Shown here: piece after piece, positions 25,062 through 34,196 of the stretch
Numbering within the stretch: the stretch's first letter is position 1
Layout of the letters: every line of letters begins with the position of its first letter
Source of the DNA: Lachnospiraceae bacterium
Lineage (GTDB): Bacteria; Bacillota; Clostridia; Lachnospirales; Lachnospiraceae
Direction: 5' to 3'
NCBI GenBank assembly: GCA_017387565.1
Contig: JAFOEY010000009.1
Coordinates: 1-37,124 of the forward strand
Length of the DNA stretch: 37,124 bases
Program-made: the position numbers and the translations under genes
Notes under the pieces: model-generated
Database searches by the model: none
What the model was told of the DNA's origin: nothing
What the model saw: only the letters and a program-made list of their open reading frames with translations

Positions 25062-26792
25062 TTATTTTGCCAGGCGATACAGCTCTGAATAAAAGCCTCC
25101 GCGCTCCAACAGACTTTTATGATCTCCCTGCTCAATGATATTTCCGTCTTTCATAACCAATATAATATCAGCCTCTTTAATTGTGGAAAGGCGGTGTGCG
25201 ACAATAAAAGTTGTTTTTCCTTTCATCAGTTTTGCAAAAGCATTTTGGATTTTCAATTCCGTACGTGTATCAATGGAGGAAGTTGCTTCATCCAAAATCA
25301 GCATCGGTGGCAGTGCCAACATAACTCTGGCAATACATAACAGCTGTTTTTGTCCTTGACTTAAGGAACCACCATCTTCTCCGATTACCGTATCATAACC
25401 GTTTGGAAGCCTTTTGATAAAGCTGTGTGCATGCGATGCTTTGGCAGCCTCGATGACTTCCTCTAAAGTTGCGTCCGGCTTACCCATACTGATATTTTCA
25501 AAAATCGTACCGGACTTCAACCAGGTTTCCTGCAAAACCATACCATACGAAGCCCGTAAACTATCCCTGGTAATATGGCGGATATCCTCTCCCATTACCT
25601 TAATACTACCTTCCTTTACATCATAAAAGCGCATCAGCAAGTTGATAATGGTTGTTTTCCCGCATCCCGTAGGGCCGACAATCGCGACACGTTGTCCCGG
25701 CTTAACACATAAATTAAAGTCCTCAATCAATTTCTGCTCTTCATGATAAGAGAAGCTGACATCTTCCAAAGATACTTCTCCATCATCATAATGCAGGACC
25801 ACGGCGTCCTCATCATCCGGAATTTGCGGATCTTCTTCGATTAATTCAAAAATTCTTGCCGCACAGGCAATGGCATTCTGAAGTTCCGTAACCACACCGG
25901 ATATTTCATTGAAAGGTTTGGTGTACTGGTTTGCATAGCTTAAAAAAGCAGATAACTGACCAATACTCATATATCCTGAAATAACTGCAAAAGCGCCGCT
26001 TACGCCCACGCCGGTATACACCAGACTGTTTACAAACCGCGTACAGGGATTTGTCAGGGATGAAAAAAAGGTTGCCTTTAAAGAACAGGCTTCCAGCCGG
26101 TCATTGATTTGAGCAAACTTCTCAGATACATCATCCTGCTTTGAAAAAACCTGAACAACTTTCTGATTTCCGATCATCTCATCAATTAGGGCAGTCTGTT
26201 CTCCTCTCGTCTCTGACTGCAGTTTGAACATTGAATAGGTTTTTCTGGCAATATAGCTTGCCACAAAAAGTGACACAGGTGTTATAATGATTACCACCAG
26301 TGCTACAATCAGATTTACGGAAAGCATAAAATACAACGTTCCACAGATCGTCAATACCCCCGAAAACAATTGTGTAAATCCCATCAACAGACCATCCGCA
26401 AACTGATCCACATCAGCAATGACTTTGCTGACAATTTCTCCGGTGGGATGATTGTCCGCATATTTTAAAGGGAGAATCTGAATTTTGTCAAAAGCGGCTT
26501 TACGAATATCTCTGACCACCAGATACGTCATACGGTTATTGCAAAGACTCATAAGCCACTGCGATGCTGCTGTCAATAAAATAACTGTTCCCATACTTTT
26601 TAACAAAACAAACAGCATTTCAAAATTTACCATTCCCTGTTCTATCATCTGATCGACAGCACGGCCGGTCAAAATCGGCAGATACAGAGTTCCTGCCACA
26701 GTCAAAAATGCCAGCAGAAGAGAGGCAATCAAATAAAACCAATATTTTTGAATATATTTAAAAACTTTTTTCAGTGTATTTTTATGGCTCAT
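25062..26792 (-). CDS. ABC exporter subunit, consensus ATP site Walker motifs
   Basis: A 576-aa half-transporter of the type I exporter (MDR/LmrCD) family: six membrane helices (about 20-310) then an ATPase domain. Walker A GPTGCGKT (373-380), Walker B MLILDEATSS with catalytic E502 and switch H533 (VAHR) are intact. Its signature is LSQGQ (477-481) rather than LSGGQ. That pairs with the degenerate partner encoded just upstream to give one consensus and one degenerate ATP site, as in TM287/288 and BmrCD. The ATG at 26790-26792 follows AGGAGG by 9 nt and overlaps the end of the partner gene by 11 nt. Likely role: drug, peptide or lipid export. Confidence 0.94.
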   Translation of the reverse strand: MSHKNTLKKVFKYIQKYWFYLIASLLLAFLTVAGTLYLPILTGRAVDQMIEQGMVNFEMLFVLLKSMGTVILLTAASQWLMSLCNNRMTYLVVRDIRKAAFDKIQILPLKYADNHPTGEIVSKVIADVDQFADGLLMGFTQLFSGVLTICGTLYFMLSVNLIVALVVIIITPVSLFVASYIARKTYSMFKLQSETRGEQTALIDEMIGNQKVVQVFSKQDDVSEKFAQINDRLEACSLKATFFSSLTNPCTRFVNSLVYTGVGVSGAFAVISGYMSIGQLSAFLSYANQYTKPFNEISGVVTELQNAIACAARIFELIEEDPQIPDDEDAVVLHYDDGEVSLEDVSFSYHEEQKLIEDFNLCVKPGQRVAIVGPTGCGKTTIINLLMRFYDVKEGSIKVMGEDIRHITRDSLRASYGMVLQETWLKSGTIFENISMGKPDATLEEVIEAAKASHAHSFIKRLPNGYDTVIGEDGGSLSQGQKQLLCIARVMLALPPMLILDEATSSIDTRTELKIQNAFAKLMKGKTTFIVAHRLSTIKEADIILVMKDGNIIEQGDHKSLLERGGFYSELYRLAK

Positions 26793-28620
26793 GTGACTCC
26801 ACCTCCTCTTTATACTGAGAATCGTAGATTTCACGATATACTTCGCATTCCTTTAACAAGGCTTCATGTTTACCGATACCAACAATTTCTCCATCATCCA
26901 GTACAATAATCTGATCGGCATTCTGAATGGAAACAGTTCTCTGGGATACCAAAAAGACCGTCGGATGATAGGATAATTTTAACAGACCATCTCTGAGCGC
27001 CGCATCAGTAGCATAGTCTAAGGCACTACAACTATCATCCAAAATCAGGATTTCAGGTCTACGCACCAATGCTCTTGCAATCGTTAACCTTTGTCGCTGA
27101 CCTCCGGAAAGATTCCGTCCGCCCTGTTCTACCGGCGTATCCAGCCCCTCTTCTTTTTTTTCAATAAATTCTTTTGCCTGTGCAACCAAAATAGCTTCTT
27201 CTATGGCATCATCCGATTCATCCGTTTTTCCGAAACAGATGTTATCCTTGATTGTACCTTTAAATAATGCTGTCTTTTGCGGTACGTAACCAATCATTTT
27301 ACGAAGCTCGTCCAAATCATAGTCTTTGACATTCTTGCCCTTGACCATGACACTTCCTTTTGTGACATCATATAATCTCGGGATTAACTGTACCAACGTA
27401 GATTTTCCCGAACCGGTTCCACCGATAATACCGATAGTCTGTCCTTTTTCCACCGAAAAATTCAAATTGCTCAAAGCTTCCTCGGAAGCCTGCGTATAAG
27501 CAAAGGAAACATTACGAAATTGAATAAACGCATCTTTTGATACCGCTGATTTCGCGCAACATGTGTCCTGTATGTTTTTTTTATCATCTGACACTTTTAT
27601 CGTTTTTGTTACTTTTACTTTGCCACTACTGCATACGGCTGCTCCAACATCATAATGATCTGCATTTTCTCCCATTCCTTCTTCAATTTCCATAATATTC
27701 TCAATACGGGATGCGCAAGCCATGGCTTTAGTCAATGTCACAATCAGATTCGCCAGTTTAACAAGCTCTACCAGTATCTGAGACATATAATTTACAAGTG
27801 AAACTACATCTCCCTGTTTGATGTCACCAATATCAACCCTGAATGCACCGGTATATAACAAAGCAACAAGCGCAAGATTGATAATAACATAGGTCAATGG
27901 ATTTAAAAGTGCCGATACACGCCCTGCCATTAGCTGTATTTTGGTCAATGCAGCATTTTTTTCATCAAACTCCTGTATTTCATCCTTTTCCTTTCGAAAA
28001 GCACGTATTACACGAATGCCATTTAAATTTTCACGCATAGCCATTGTAACCTTATCAAGCTGCCCCTGCACTTTTTTGTACAATGGAATATTTGCAAAAA
28101 CAATACCAAAAACAACAATGGATAAAATAGGAATAGCAACTGCAAAAACAAGTGCTGCCTTGACATCCACATAAAATGCCATAATAACTGCCCCGATTAC
28201 AATAAATGGAGAACGTAAAAACAGCCTTAAAAACATGTTTACGCCATTCTGAACCTGATTGATATCACTCGTCATTCGCGTAATCAGCGTTGACGTCCCC
28301 ACTGTATCCAGTTTTTCATAGCTGAATGCCTGAATATGAGTAAACATTGCATAGCGAAGCTTTGCGGCAAATCCGGTTGCAGCTTTTGCCGAAAAGTACT
28401 GGGCGGTAACGGAACAAATCAGTCCCACGACGCCAAGCGCAACAAGTACACCACCCATGGACAAAATATAGGTTTTATCCATGTTGTCAATACCGACATT
28501 AATTATAGCCCCAATGACAAGAGGCACCAATAACTCAAACGATGCCTCAAGCATCTTGAATACCGGTGCCAATATACTTTCTTTTTTATATTGTTTCAGA
28601 TACTTTAACAGGCCTTTCAT
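26782..28620 (-). CDS. ABC exporter subunit, degenerate ATP site Walker motifs
   Basis: A 612-aa half-transporter partner. The membrane domain is about 10-300. The linker to the ATPase domain is unusually long (about 312-364) and has Cys330, Cys354 and Cys355. Walker A GGTGSGKST (400-408) and signature LSGGQ (504-508) are canonical. The catalytic Glu after Walker B is Asp529 (ILILDDS) and the switch His is Gln560 (VSQR). These are the hallmark changes of the degenerate site in heterodimeric exporters. Its ATG overlaps the VanZ-like stop as ATGA, with AAGGAGG 12 nt upstream, so VanZ-like protein and both subunits are translated as a unit. Confidence 0.94.
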   Translation of the reverse strand: MKGLLKYLKQYKKESILAPVFKMLEASFELLVPLVIGAIINVGIDNMDKTYILSMGGVLVALGVVGLICSVTAQYFSAKAATGFAAKLRYAMFTHIQAFSYEKLDTVGTSTLITRMTSDINQVQNGVNMFLRLFLRSPFIVIGAVIMAFYVDVKAALVFAVAIPILSIVVFGIVFANIPLYKKVQGQLDKVTMAMRENLNGIRVIRAFRKEKDEIQEFDEKNAALTKIQLMAGRVSALLNPLTYVIINLALVALLYTGAFRVDIGDIKQGDVVSLVNYMSQILVELVKLANLIVTLTKAMACASRIENIMEIEEGMGENADHYDVGAAVCSSGKVKVTKTIKVSDDKKNIQDTCCAKSAVSKDAFIQFRNVSFAYTQASEEALSNLNFSVEKGQTIGIIGGTGSGKSTLVQLIPRLYDVTKGSVMVKGKNVKDYDLDELRKMIGYVPQKTALFKGTIKDNICFGKTDESDDAIEEAILVAQAKEFIEKKEEGLDTPVEQGGRNLSGGQRQRLTIARALVRRPEILILDDSCSALDYATDAALRDGLLKLSYHPTVFLVSQRTVSIQNADQIIVLDDGEIVGIGKHEALLKECEVYREIYDSQYKEEVESHEP

Positions 28621-29126
28621 TGTATAACAGATCCTCCTTTTCGGGATTTAATCCATTTCCCGATAATCAAAAAGATAATATATCCCAACAAACCGCCGAA
28701 AGTATTTAAAATGATATCGTCTACATCAAAAATGCCAAAATGGGTAACCAACTGAAACAGTTCAATCAATAAAGAGTACACTCCGCAGAATAAAACCGGC
28801 AGACCATACTTTTTATAATTCGGCAGAGCTGCACAAAATAGTATGCCCAATGGAATAAACAGACATACATTTCCAATCAGATTTCCGAAACCATTAATCC
28901 GTTTGAAATAGCGTATGTACAAAATAATACTGCGAAACGGTTTAAAATTCGCCTTTTCTATTCCAATTAACAATCCCTCTTTTACAGTTAATAATCCCCA
29001 TTCATCCATAATATCCCGTAAAACAGAATATGGATATTTTAACACAATAAACCGAATTAGCAGAATGAGATAGACGATTAGAACAACCCGGAACATGGTA
29101 ACCCATGCTTTTTTTGATTTTTCCAT
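28617..29126 (-). CDS. VanZ-family membrane protein
   Basis: A 169-aa protein with about four to five membrane helices. Family segments are NLIGNVCLFIPLGILFC (about 82-98), then E-x-FQ (IELFQLVTHFG) and the acidic FDVDDIILNTFGGLLGY (about 132-148). VanZ was named from teicoplanin-resistance clusters; the mechanism of these proteins is not settled, and many family members occur in envelope-stress settings. The ATG follows AGGTGG by 7 nt. It is first in a tight operon with the heterodimeric ABC exporter. A weak hairpin (29165-29188) separates it from engB. Confidence 0.9.
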   Translation of the reverse strand: MEKSKKAWVTMFRVVLIVYLILLIRFIVLKYPYSVLRDIMDEWGLLTVKEGLLIGIEKANFKPFRSIILYIRYFKRINGFGNLIGNVCLFIPLGILFCAALPNYKKYGLPVLFCGVYSLLIELFQLVTHFGIFDVDDIILNTFGGLLGYIIFLIIGKWIKSRKGGSVIQ

Positions 29127-29198
29127 TCTCGTACCACCTGTTATATATTTTCTATCATTTATTTGTCCCCATGATACCCTAATGGGACTCCGATTGCC

Positions 29199-29789
29199 CT
29201 ATGTTGTTCCCAGCAAAGATTCAATATATTCATAAATTTCTTCCCGTCCCTGTTTGCTCAATGCCGAATAAGGCAAAATCGTACTTTCCGGCCCCATCGA
29301 CAGGGTGGTTTTAATCAATTTAATTTGTTTTGCAACCTGGGAGCGTTTGATTTTATCTAATTTTGTTGCGATAATAACCGGCATAAATCCTTGTTCCACA
29401 ATCCATTGATACATTTGCACATCATTTGCAGAAGGCTCATGCCGAATATCAATCAGTAAAAAAACAGCTTTTAACTGCTTGGAATTATGCAGATACCGTT
29501 CAATCATCTTGCCCCATTTTGCCTTCACTTCCACTGAGGCATTGGCATAACCATATCCCGGTAAATCCACAAAATACAATTCATTATTTATATTGTAAAA
29601 ATTAATGGTCTGGGTTTTCCCCGGCTGTGCCGAAGTCCGTGCATAATTCTTACGGTTCATAAGTCCGTTAATAAGCGAAGATTTTCCGACATTACTTTTT
29701 CCCGCAAATGCAATTTCCGGCAAACTATTTTCCGGAAGTGTACTCGTAATCCCACAGACCGTCTCCAAATTCACACTTTTTATAACCAT
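29199..29789 (-). CDS. engB: Ribosome-biogenesis GTPase EngB/YsxC
   Basis: A 196-aa GTPase needed for late assembly of the large ribosomal subunit. G1 GKSNVGKSS (30-38), G2 region TSAQPGKTQTINFY (52-65), G3 DLPGYGYA (75-82), G4 ATKLDK (141-146) and G5 YSAL (174-177) are all present, at normal length. The ATG follows AAAAGGG by 6 nt. It sits 469 nt downstream of clpX, with an inverted-repeat element between. In many Clostridia lon genes occupy that place. Confidence 0.97.
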   Translation of the reverse strand: MVIKSVNLETVCGITSTLPENSLPEIAFAGKSNVGKSSLINGLMNRKNYARTSAQPGKTQTINFYNINNELYFVDLPGYGYANASVEVKAKWGKMIERYLHNSKQLKAVFLLIDIRHEPSANDVQMYQWIVEQGFMPVIIATKLDKIKRSQVAKQIKLIKTTLSMGPESTILPYSALSKQGREEIYEYIESLLGTT

Positions 29790-29825
29790 AATGTACCCTT
29801 TTCTAATCAGTTTTCATTTTTCCCT

Positions 29826-29930
29826 TTACGCTCTGGAAAGATATTTTGTTTCCAGTTCATGACTAACGTTGATAAGTTTATCTAAATATTCCGAATGCAG
29901 TTTATTTATGCCCGTACGCACGCGGCGCAT
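29826..29930 (-). CDS. Possible 34-aa small protein in the inverted repeat
   Basis: A short frame encodes MRRVRTGINKLHSEYLDKLI and a further 14 residues ending YLSRA. It is basic at the N-terminus and otherwise amphipathic-helical. AGGA lies 8 nt upstream of the ATG, but the start is inside a stable hairpin. The opposite arm of the inverted repeat encodes a decayed version on the plus strand, with a stop after SEY followed by DKLIN. That could mean the small protein was real and duplicated, or simply follows from the repeat. I cannot name it. Confidence 0.3.
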   Translation of the reverse strand: MRRVRTGINKLHSEYLDKLINVSHELETKYLSRA

Positions 29931-30066
29931 AAAAGACATCCTGTCTTGATGCGCCTTTTGCGACATCCATGTCGCAAAGTGCTGATAGTCTCTCGGAATA
30001 TTAAGATAAACTAATCAACATCGTCCAAATGAACCGTAAACAAAATATCTTTCCGCCGCTCGTAAA
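29826..30066. repeat. Large imperfect inverted repeat between engB and clpX
   Basis: Left arm 29826-29894 and right arm 29993-30066 are reverse complements at most positions, sharing CGGAATATT, AGATAAACT, ATCAAC, ATGAAC and AAACAAAATATCTTTCC in order. The roughly 100-nt centre holds two more stems: GGCGCAT/ATGCGCC with inner AAGACA/TGTCTT (29924-29955), and TTTGCGACAT/ATGTCGCAAA (29957-29978). Beyond the right arm is CGGACAT-GG-ATGTCCG (30068-30083). It could be a MITE-like remnant, a structured RNA or an mRNA-processing element. Confidence 0.75.
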
Positions 30067-30234
30067 TCGGACATGGATGTCCGGGTGCACCGATGCGTCC
30101 GTTTAGACAGACCGGATACGAAATCTTTAGATGTACTTATACATCGGAGCCTAAACGCGAAAGAATACTGTTTTCATGAAACGTCCGCCCCCAACATTCC
30201 CAAAGCATTCCAACATAAGCATACAGAAAGTAAT

Positions 30235-30254
30235 ACGCCGCCTCTCGGCGACGT
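30235..30254 (-). terminator. Hairpin after clpX with GAGA tetraloop
   Basis: Minus strand ACGTCGCC-GAGA-GGCGGCGT: 8 bp with one G-T pair and a GNRA loop, 5 nt after the clpX stop. The U-tract is poor (ATTACTTTCTG), so it may be a weak terminator or 3' stabiliser. Confidence 0.5.
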
Positions 30255-30258
30255 TTAT

Positions 30259-31497
30259 TTACTTACGGTAGGTAATCTTTGGTTCTGATTCTCCTAATAC
30301 CGCTGCTTTTGTAATAATGCAGGATGAAATCGTATCATCGGAAGGAATTTTAAACATGATATCCACCATAATACGTTCAATGATAGAACGAAGTCCGCGC
30401 GCACCGGTTTTACGTTCCATTGCAAGCTTAGCAATACATCGTACTGCATCTTCCTCAAAAATCAACTCTACTTCATCCATTTCAAATAATTTCTGATACT
30501 GCTTGATTAATGCATTTTTAGGCTCTGTCAGAATACGAACCAGAGCATCTTCATCAAGGCCTTCCAGAGAAACGGAAATCGGTACACGACCTACAAATTC
30601 GGGAATTAAACCAAATTTCACTAAATCCTGAGCTGTCACTTCTTTGAATAATTCATCCAGTTCCCGACTTGATTTACTAACAATCTGAGCATTAAATCCA
30701 ATTGATTTACGATCCAGCCTGGCTTCTACTATCTTTTCCAATCCATCAAATGCACCAGCGCATATAAATAAAATATTTGACGTATCAATCTGGAGCATTT
30801 CCTGATGTGGATGTTTTCTTCCTCCCTGGGGAGGAACATTTGCAACAGTTCCTTCAATTATCTTTAATAAAGCCTGTTGAACTCCTTCTCCGGAAACATC
30901 ACGTGTAATTGAGACATTTTCACCTTTTTTGGTAATCTTATCAATTTCGTCAATATAAACAATTCCGTATTGAGCCTTCTCAATATCATAATCAGCAGCC
31001 TGAATTAATTTTAACAGAATATTTTCAACATCTTCACCAACATATCCGGCCTCTGTCAATGTCGTAGCATCTGCGATGGCGAAAGGAACATTGATAATCT
31101 TCGCTAAAGACTGTGCCAGATAAGTTTTACCTGATCCGGTAGGTCCAATCATAATAATATTGCTCTTTTGTAATTCCACATCCAAGTCTTTATCTGCCGT
31201 AACTCTTTTGTAATGATTGTAAACGGCAACAGAAAGGACTTTCTTGGCATCCTCCTGTCCGATTACATATTCATCCAGGAATTCCTTTATTTGAATGGGT
31301 TTTAATAAGTTAATAGAAGATTTAACTTCTTCAATATCCTCATCTTCCATCTCTTCTTCAAGGATTTCGGTGCAGAGTGAGATACACTCATCACAGATAT
31401 AAGCACCATCCTGACCCGAAATCATTTTCCTGACCATATCCTGGGTTTTATTACAAAAAGAACATCTGATTTTATCCTGTGGGGTTCTTCCTGCCAT
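30259..31497 (-). CDS. clpX: ClpX, ATPase of the ClpXP protease
   Basis: A 412-aa AAA+ unfoldase. The N-terminal zinc-binding domain has C12, C15, C35 and C38 (CSFC, CDEC). Walker A GPTGSGKT (118-125), Walker B IVYIDEID (179-186), sensor and arginine regions (EFVGRVP, GARGLRS) and the ClpP-docking IGF loop (KSIGFNA) are all visible. It unfolds substrates and feeds them to ClpP, encoded just upstream. The ATG follows AGGA by about 10 nt. A 9-bp hairpin separates it from clpP. Confidence 0.98.
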   Translation of the reverse strand: MAGRTPQDKIRCSFCNKTQDMVRKMISGQDGAYICDECISLCTEILEEEMEDEDIEEVKSSINLLKPIQIKEFLDEYVIGQEDAKKVLSVAVYNHYKRVTADKDLDVELQKSNIIMIGPTGSGKTYLAQSLAKIINVPFAIADATTLTEAGYVGEDVENILLKLIQAADYDIEKAQYGIVYIDEIDKITKKGENVSITRDVSGEGVQQALLKIIEGTVANVPPQGGRKHPHQEMLQIDTSNILFICAGAFDGLEKIVEARLDRKSIGFNAQIVSKSSRELDELFKEVTAQDLVKFGLIPEFVGRVPISVSLEGLDEDALVRILTEPKNALIKQYQKLFEMDEVELIFEEDAVRCIAKLAMERKTGARGLRSIIERIMVDIMFKIPSDDTISSCIITKAAVLGESEPKITYRK

Positions 31498-31539
31498 GGG
31501 TTTTGTTCCTGCTTCTTTCTATAGTTTCATTTAAACAAC

Positions 31540-31565
31540 CATGCCAAGCTCGTAAACTTGGCATG
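31540..31565 (-). other. Intercistronic hairpin between clpP and clpX
   Basis: Perfect 9-bp arms CATGCCAAG (31540-31548) and CTTGGCATG (31557-31565), 8-nt loop. The following minus-strand sequence GTTGTTTAAATG is only mildly U-rich. It may reduce clpX relative to clpP or protect the clpP message. Confidence 0.6.
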
Positions 31566-31574
31566 ATAAGTTTA

Positions 31575-32174
31575 TCATTCTTTATCGTCTTTTTCACGAT
31601 TTGTAACAATTTTATCAATCAGGCCATATGCAACAGCTTCTTGTGCTGACAACCAGTTATCTCTTTCTGTATCTGCTGTCACCTGCTCCAAATCCTTGCC
31701 TGTGTTTTCAGCTAAGATTTTGTTCAATTTTTCTTTGGTCTTTAAAATATGCTTTGCAGCAATCTCAATCTCTGTTGCCTGCCCCTGAGAGCCACCTGAA
31801 GGCTGATGAATCATAATCTCCGCATTGGGAAGTGCCAGTCTTTTTCCTTTGGCACCGCCTGCGAGCAAAAATGCACCCATACTTGCAGCCATTCCGATAC
31901 AGATGGTACTGACATCGCATTTGATATACTGCATGGTATCATAAATTGCCATACCGGCTGTTACACTGCCGCCCGGAGAATTAATATACAGATGAATATC
32001 CTTATCCGGATCCTCTGCCTCTAAGAACAGAAGCTGGGCAACAACAATACTTGCCGATGCATCATTGACTTCCTCTCCCAGAAAAATAATTCTGTCTTTT
32101 AATAATCTTGAGTAAATATCATATGAACGTTCTCCTCTGGATGTTTGTTCAATGACATAAGGCACTAAACTCAT
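31575..32174 (-). CDS. clpP: ClpP, ATP-dependent Clp protease proteolytic subunit
   Basis: A 199-aa serine peptidase forming a tetradecamer. The catalytic triad is S98 (GMAASMGAF), H123 (MIHQPSGG) and D172 (TERDNW). The N-terminal processing region ([23 protein letters not shown]) and oxyanion segment NSPGGSV (65-71) match the family. AAGGAGG lies 7 nt upstream of the ATG. It follows tig after a 198-nt gap and precedes clpX by 77 nt, the usual clostridial order. No CtsR or CIRCE operator was recognised upstream. Confidence 0.98.
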   Translation of the reverse strand: MSLVPYVIEQTSRGERSYDIYSRLLKDRIIFLGEEVNDASASIVVAQLLFLEAEDPDKDIHLYINSPGGSVTAGMAIYDTMQYIKCDVSTICIGMAASMGAFLLAGGAKGKRLALPNAEIMIHQPSGGSQGQATEIEIAAKHILKTKEKLNKILAENTGKDLEQVTADTERDNWLSAQEAVAYGLIDKIVTNREKDDKE

Positions 32175-32372
32175 AGTAAATCCTCCTTATTTATTTGCCA
32201 TCATAATAAAATAAATAATGATACTTATGAAAATACTGCTAAATCATACATTTTTCAATCAACTCCCGGTTTAAAATCAGAAGTGTAAATCCGTAGTTTT
32301 AATCACTAGTTTTAAATTTGTGGTTTAACAATTATTATCACAACAATTATGCATTTATAATATTGCAAATTT

Positions 32373-33659
32373 TTACTTTTCTACTGCATTTTCCACAACG
32401 AAATCAGCAGCCTTTGTTACGGCAAGGTCAGCCATAATTTCTTTCTTGCCTTCTTCGCCAACCATAGCTTTTGCTTTATCAGCACTCATCTGGTAAGCTT
32501 CTGCTAATTTTGTAATCTCTGCTTCGAAATCTTCTTCTGTGGCTTCAATCTTTTCTGCTTCAGCAATTGCTTCTAAAACAAGTCTGGACTGAATTCTCTT
32601 AATAGCCTGGGGTTTTACCTGATCTTCCATGGATTCCGGAGTAGCACCCATCAGGTTTAAATACTGCTCAAAAGAAATACCCTGCATCTGAATACGCTGT
32701 GCAAATTCATTTACCATCTGTTTCTGAACGGTTTTCACATATGCATCCGGAATTTCCATTTCAGATGTTTCAATAATAGCATCAATAACAGCCATCTGTT
32801 TTGCATCTTTTGCAGAATTGACTTTCTTTTCTTCAAGTCCCTTCTTAACATCTGCCTTGTACTCTTCCAATGTGTCAAAATCAGAAACTTCTGATGCAAA
32901 TTCATCATCCAGCTCTGCAAGAATTTTTTCTTTGATATCATTGATTTTAACCTTGAACATAGCCGGTTTACCTGCTAAGTCTGCTGCATGGTAATCTTCA
33001 GGGAAAGTTACATTAACTTCCACTTCTTCTCCGATATTTTTACCAATCAACTGATCTTCAAAAGTGTCAATGAAAGAATGCGAACCAATCATAAGTTCAT
33101 ATCCTTCATCTTTACCACCTTCAAAAGCCTCTCCATCAACAAACCCCTCATAATCAATGACGGCAATATCATTTGTCTGAATTGCACGACCTTCTACAGA
33201 CTGAATACGTGCACCGTTTTCTCTTTCTTTGTTGATTGCTTCCATAACTTCATCTTCAGTCACTTCAGTCTCAACTTTATCAATTTCTACACCTTTATAC
33301 TGGCCAAGCTTTACTTCAGGCTTTAATGCTACAGTTGCCGTAAATACAAAAGGAGAACCCTCTTCCATAGTAACAACATCAATTTCAGGTGAAGAAACGA
33401 TTTCTTCTCCACATTCTTCATATGCTTTTTCATATTCTTTTGAAATTAAAGCATTCGCTGCCTCTTCATAGAAAATTCCTTTTCCGTACATTTTTTCAAT
33501 CATATTTCTCGGAACTTTACCTTTACGGAATCCGGGAATGTTGATACTGTTTTTATTTTTCTGATAAGCAGCATCCACTGCCTTCACAAAATCTTCAGCT
33601 GCTACTTCAATGGTAAGCTTAGCCATGTTTTTTTCTAATTTTTCAACTTGTACGCTCAT
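32373..33659 (-). CDS. tig: Trigger factor, ribosome-associated chaperone
   Basis: A 428-aa chaperone and peptidyl-prolyl isomerase that meets nascent chains at the ribosome exit tunnel. The ribosome-docking signature GFRKGKVPRNMIEKMYG lies at about residues 43-59. The FKBP-like domain (about 155-240) reads DIAVIDYEGFVDGEAFEGG to FPEDYHAADLAGKPAMFKV. The helical C-terminal cradle fills the rest. AAGGAG is 11 nt before the ATG. An extended -10 promoter lies about 60 nt upstream. It starts the tig-clpP-clpX-engB block. Confidence 0.97.
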   Translation of the reverse strand: MSVQVEKLEKNMAKLTIEVAAEDFVKAVDAAYQKNKNSINIPGFRKGKVPRNMIEKMYGKGIFYEEAANALISKEYEKAYEECGEEIVSSPEIDVVTMEEGSPFVFTATVALKPEVKLGQYKGVEIDKVETEVTEDEVMEAINKERENGARIQSVEGRAIQTNDIAVIDYEGFVDGEAFEGGKDEGYELMIGSHSFIDTFEDQLIGKNIGEEVEVNVTFPEDYHAADLAGKPAMFKVKINDIKEKILAELDDEFASEVSDFDTLEEYKADVKKGLEEKKVNSAKDAKQMAVIDAIIETSEMEIPDAYVKTVQKQMVNEFAQRIQMQGISFEQYLNLMGATPESMEDQVKPQAIKRIQSRLVLEAIAEAEKIEATEEDFEAEITKLAEAYQMSADKAKAMVGEEGKKEIMADLAVTKAADFVVENAVEK

Positions 33660-33720
33660 CTTATATCTTTCTCCTTCTGAAACTTTTGTGAATACCTTGC
33701 ATACTCACAGTCATTTTAGC

Positions 33721-33729
33721 ATTATATCA
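33721..33729 (-). promoter_or_regulatory. Extended -10 promoter of tig
   Basis: Minus strand TGATATAAT, a perfect TATAAT with upstream TGn. No strong -35 is visible at 17-18 nt. The leader would be about 55 nt. Confidence 0.55.
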
Positions 33730-33793
33730 CACTGTTTCCCAAAATACTAGGTTTATTTTCTTAAAAGAATATGAAAGAAATAGCAAAATTTCT

Positions 33794-34099
33794 CTATTTT
33801 CTGCTCATTATCACCTTTGCGGTTATCCCTTTACACATTCCGATTTTCCCACTTATGGAATTGATGATTTCTTCCGGTGCATCAACCACGATACAAATCA
33901 CATTTTTGTTGTTCTGAACGCGCGGAATTCCCATGCGACCGACAATATAATCTCCTGCCTCGTGTAAAATATGATTCAAACGTTCTACAGAATTGCTTTC
34001 TTCCATAATAATCCCGATAATCGCAACTCTGGTCCCCGTTTTTTCCATGCTTTCTTCAGCAATCGTACTTTGTTTTCGATCAGTCCTATCAGTCACCAA
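33794..34099 (-). CDS. TM1266-type iron-only hydrogenase system regulator
   Basis: A small ACT-like/ferredoxin-fold protein. The core reads RVAIIGIIMEESNSVERLNHIL, DYIVGRMGIPR, VICIVVDAPEEIINSISGKIG, the pattern of the TM1266 family often encoded near [FeFe]-hydrogenase maturation genes. Family members are about 80-85 aa. The start is uncertain: GGAGG is 7 nt before a TTG (34099) and 10 nt before the next codon, a GTG (34096), giving about 101 aa. An ATG at 34048 gives a family-length 84 aa with a weaker GAAGAAAG site. No hydrogenase or hydE/F/G gene is in the window. It follows the fused ABC transporter gene by about 100 nt and may share its transcript. Confidence 0.8.
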   Translation of the reverse strand: MVTDRTDRKQSTIAEESMEKTGTRVAIIGIIMEESNSVERLNHILHEAGDYIVGRMGIPRVQNNKNVICIVVDAPEEIINSISGKIGMCKGITAKVIMSRK

Positions 34100-34196
34100 C
34101 TGTATCCCTCCATTTCGAATAGCCATATTATTTTAAACATGATCATTTTCTTTATCACACGATCCCGATTTGTTCTTGCGGCATCGTTTTATCGTA

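Noticed and set aside
30073-30288. Plus-strand 71-aa frame downstream of clpX
   Set aside because: Overlaps the clpX 3' end antisense and runs through palindromes; no family features.
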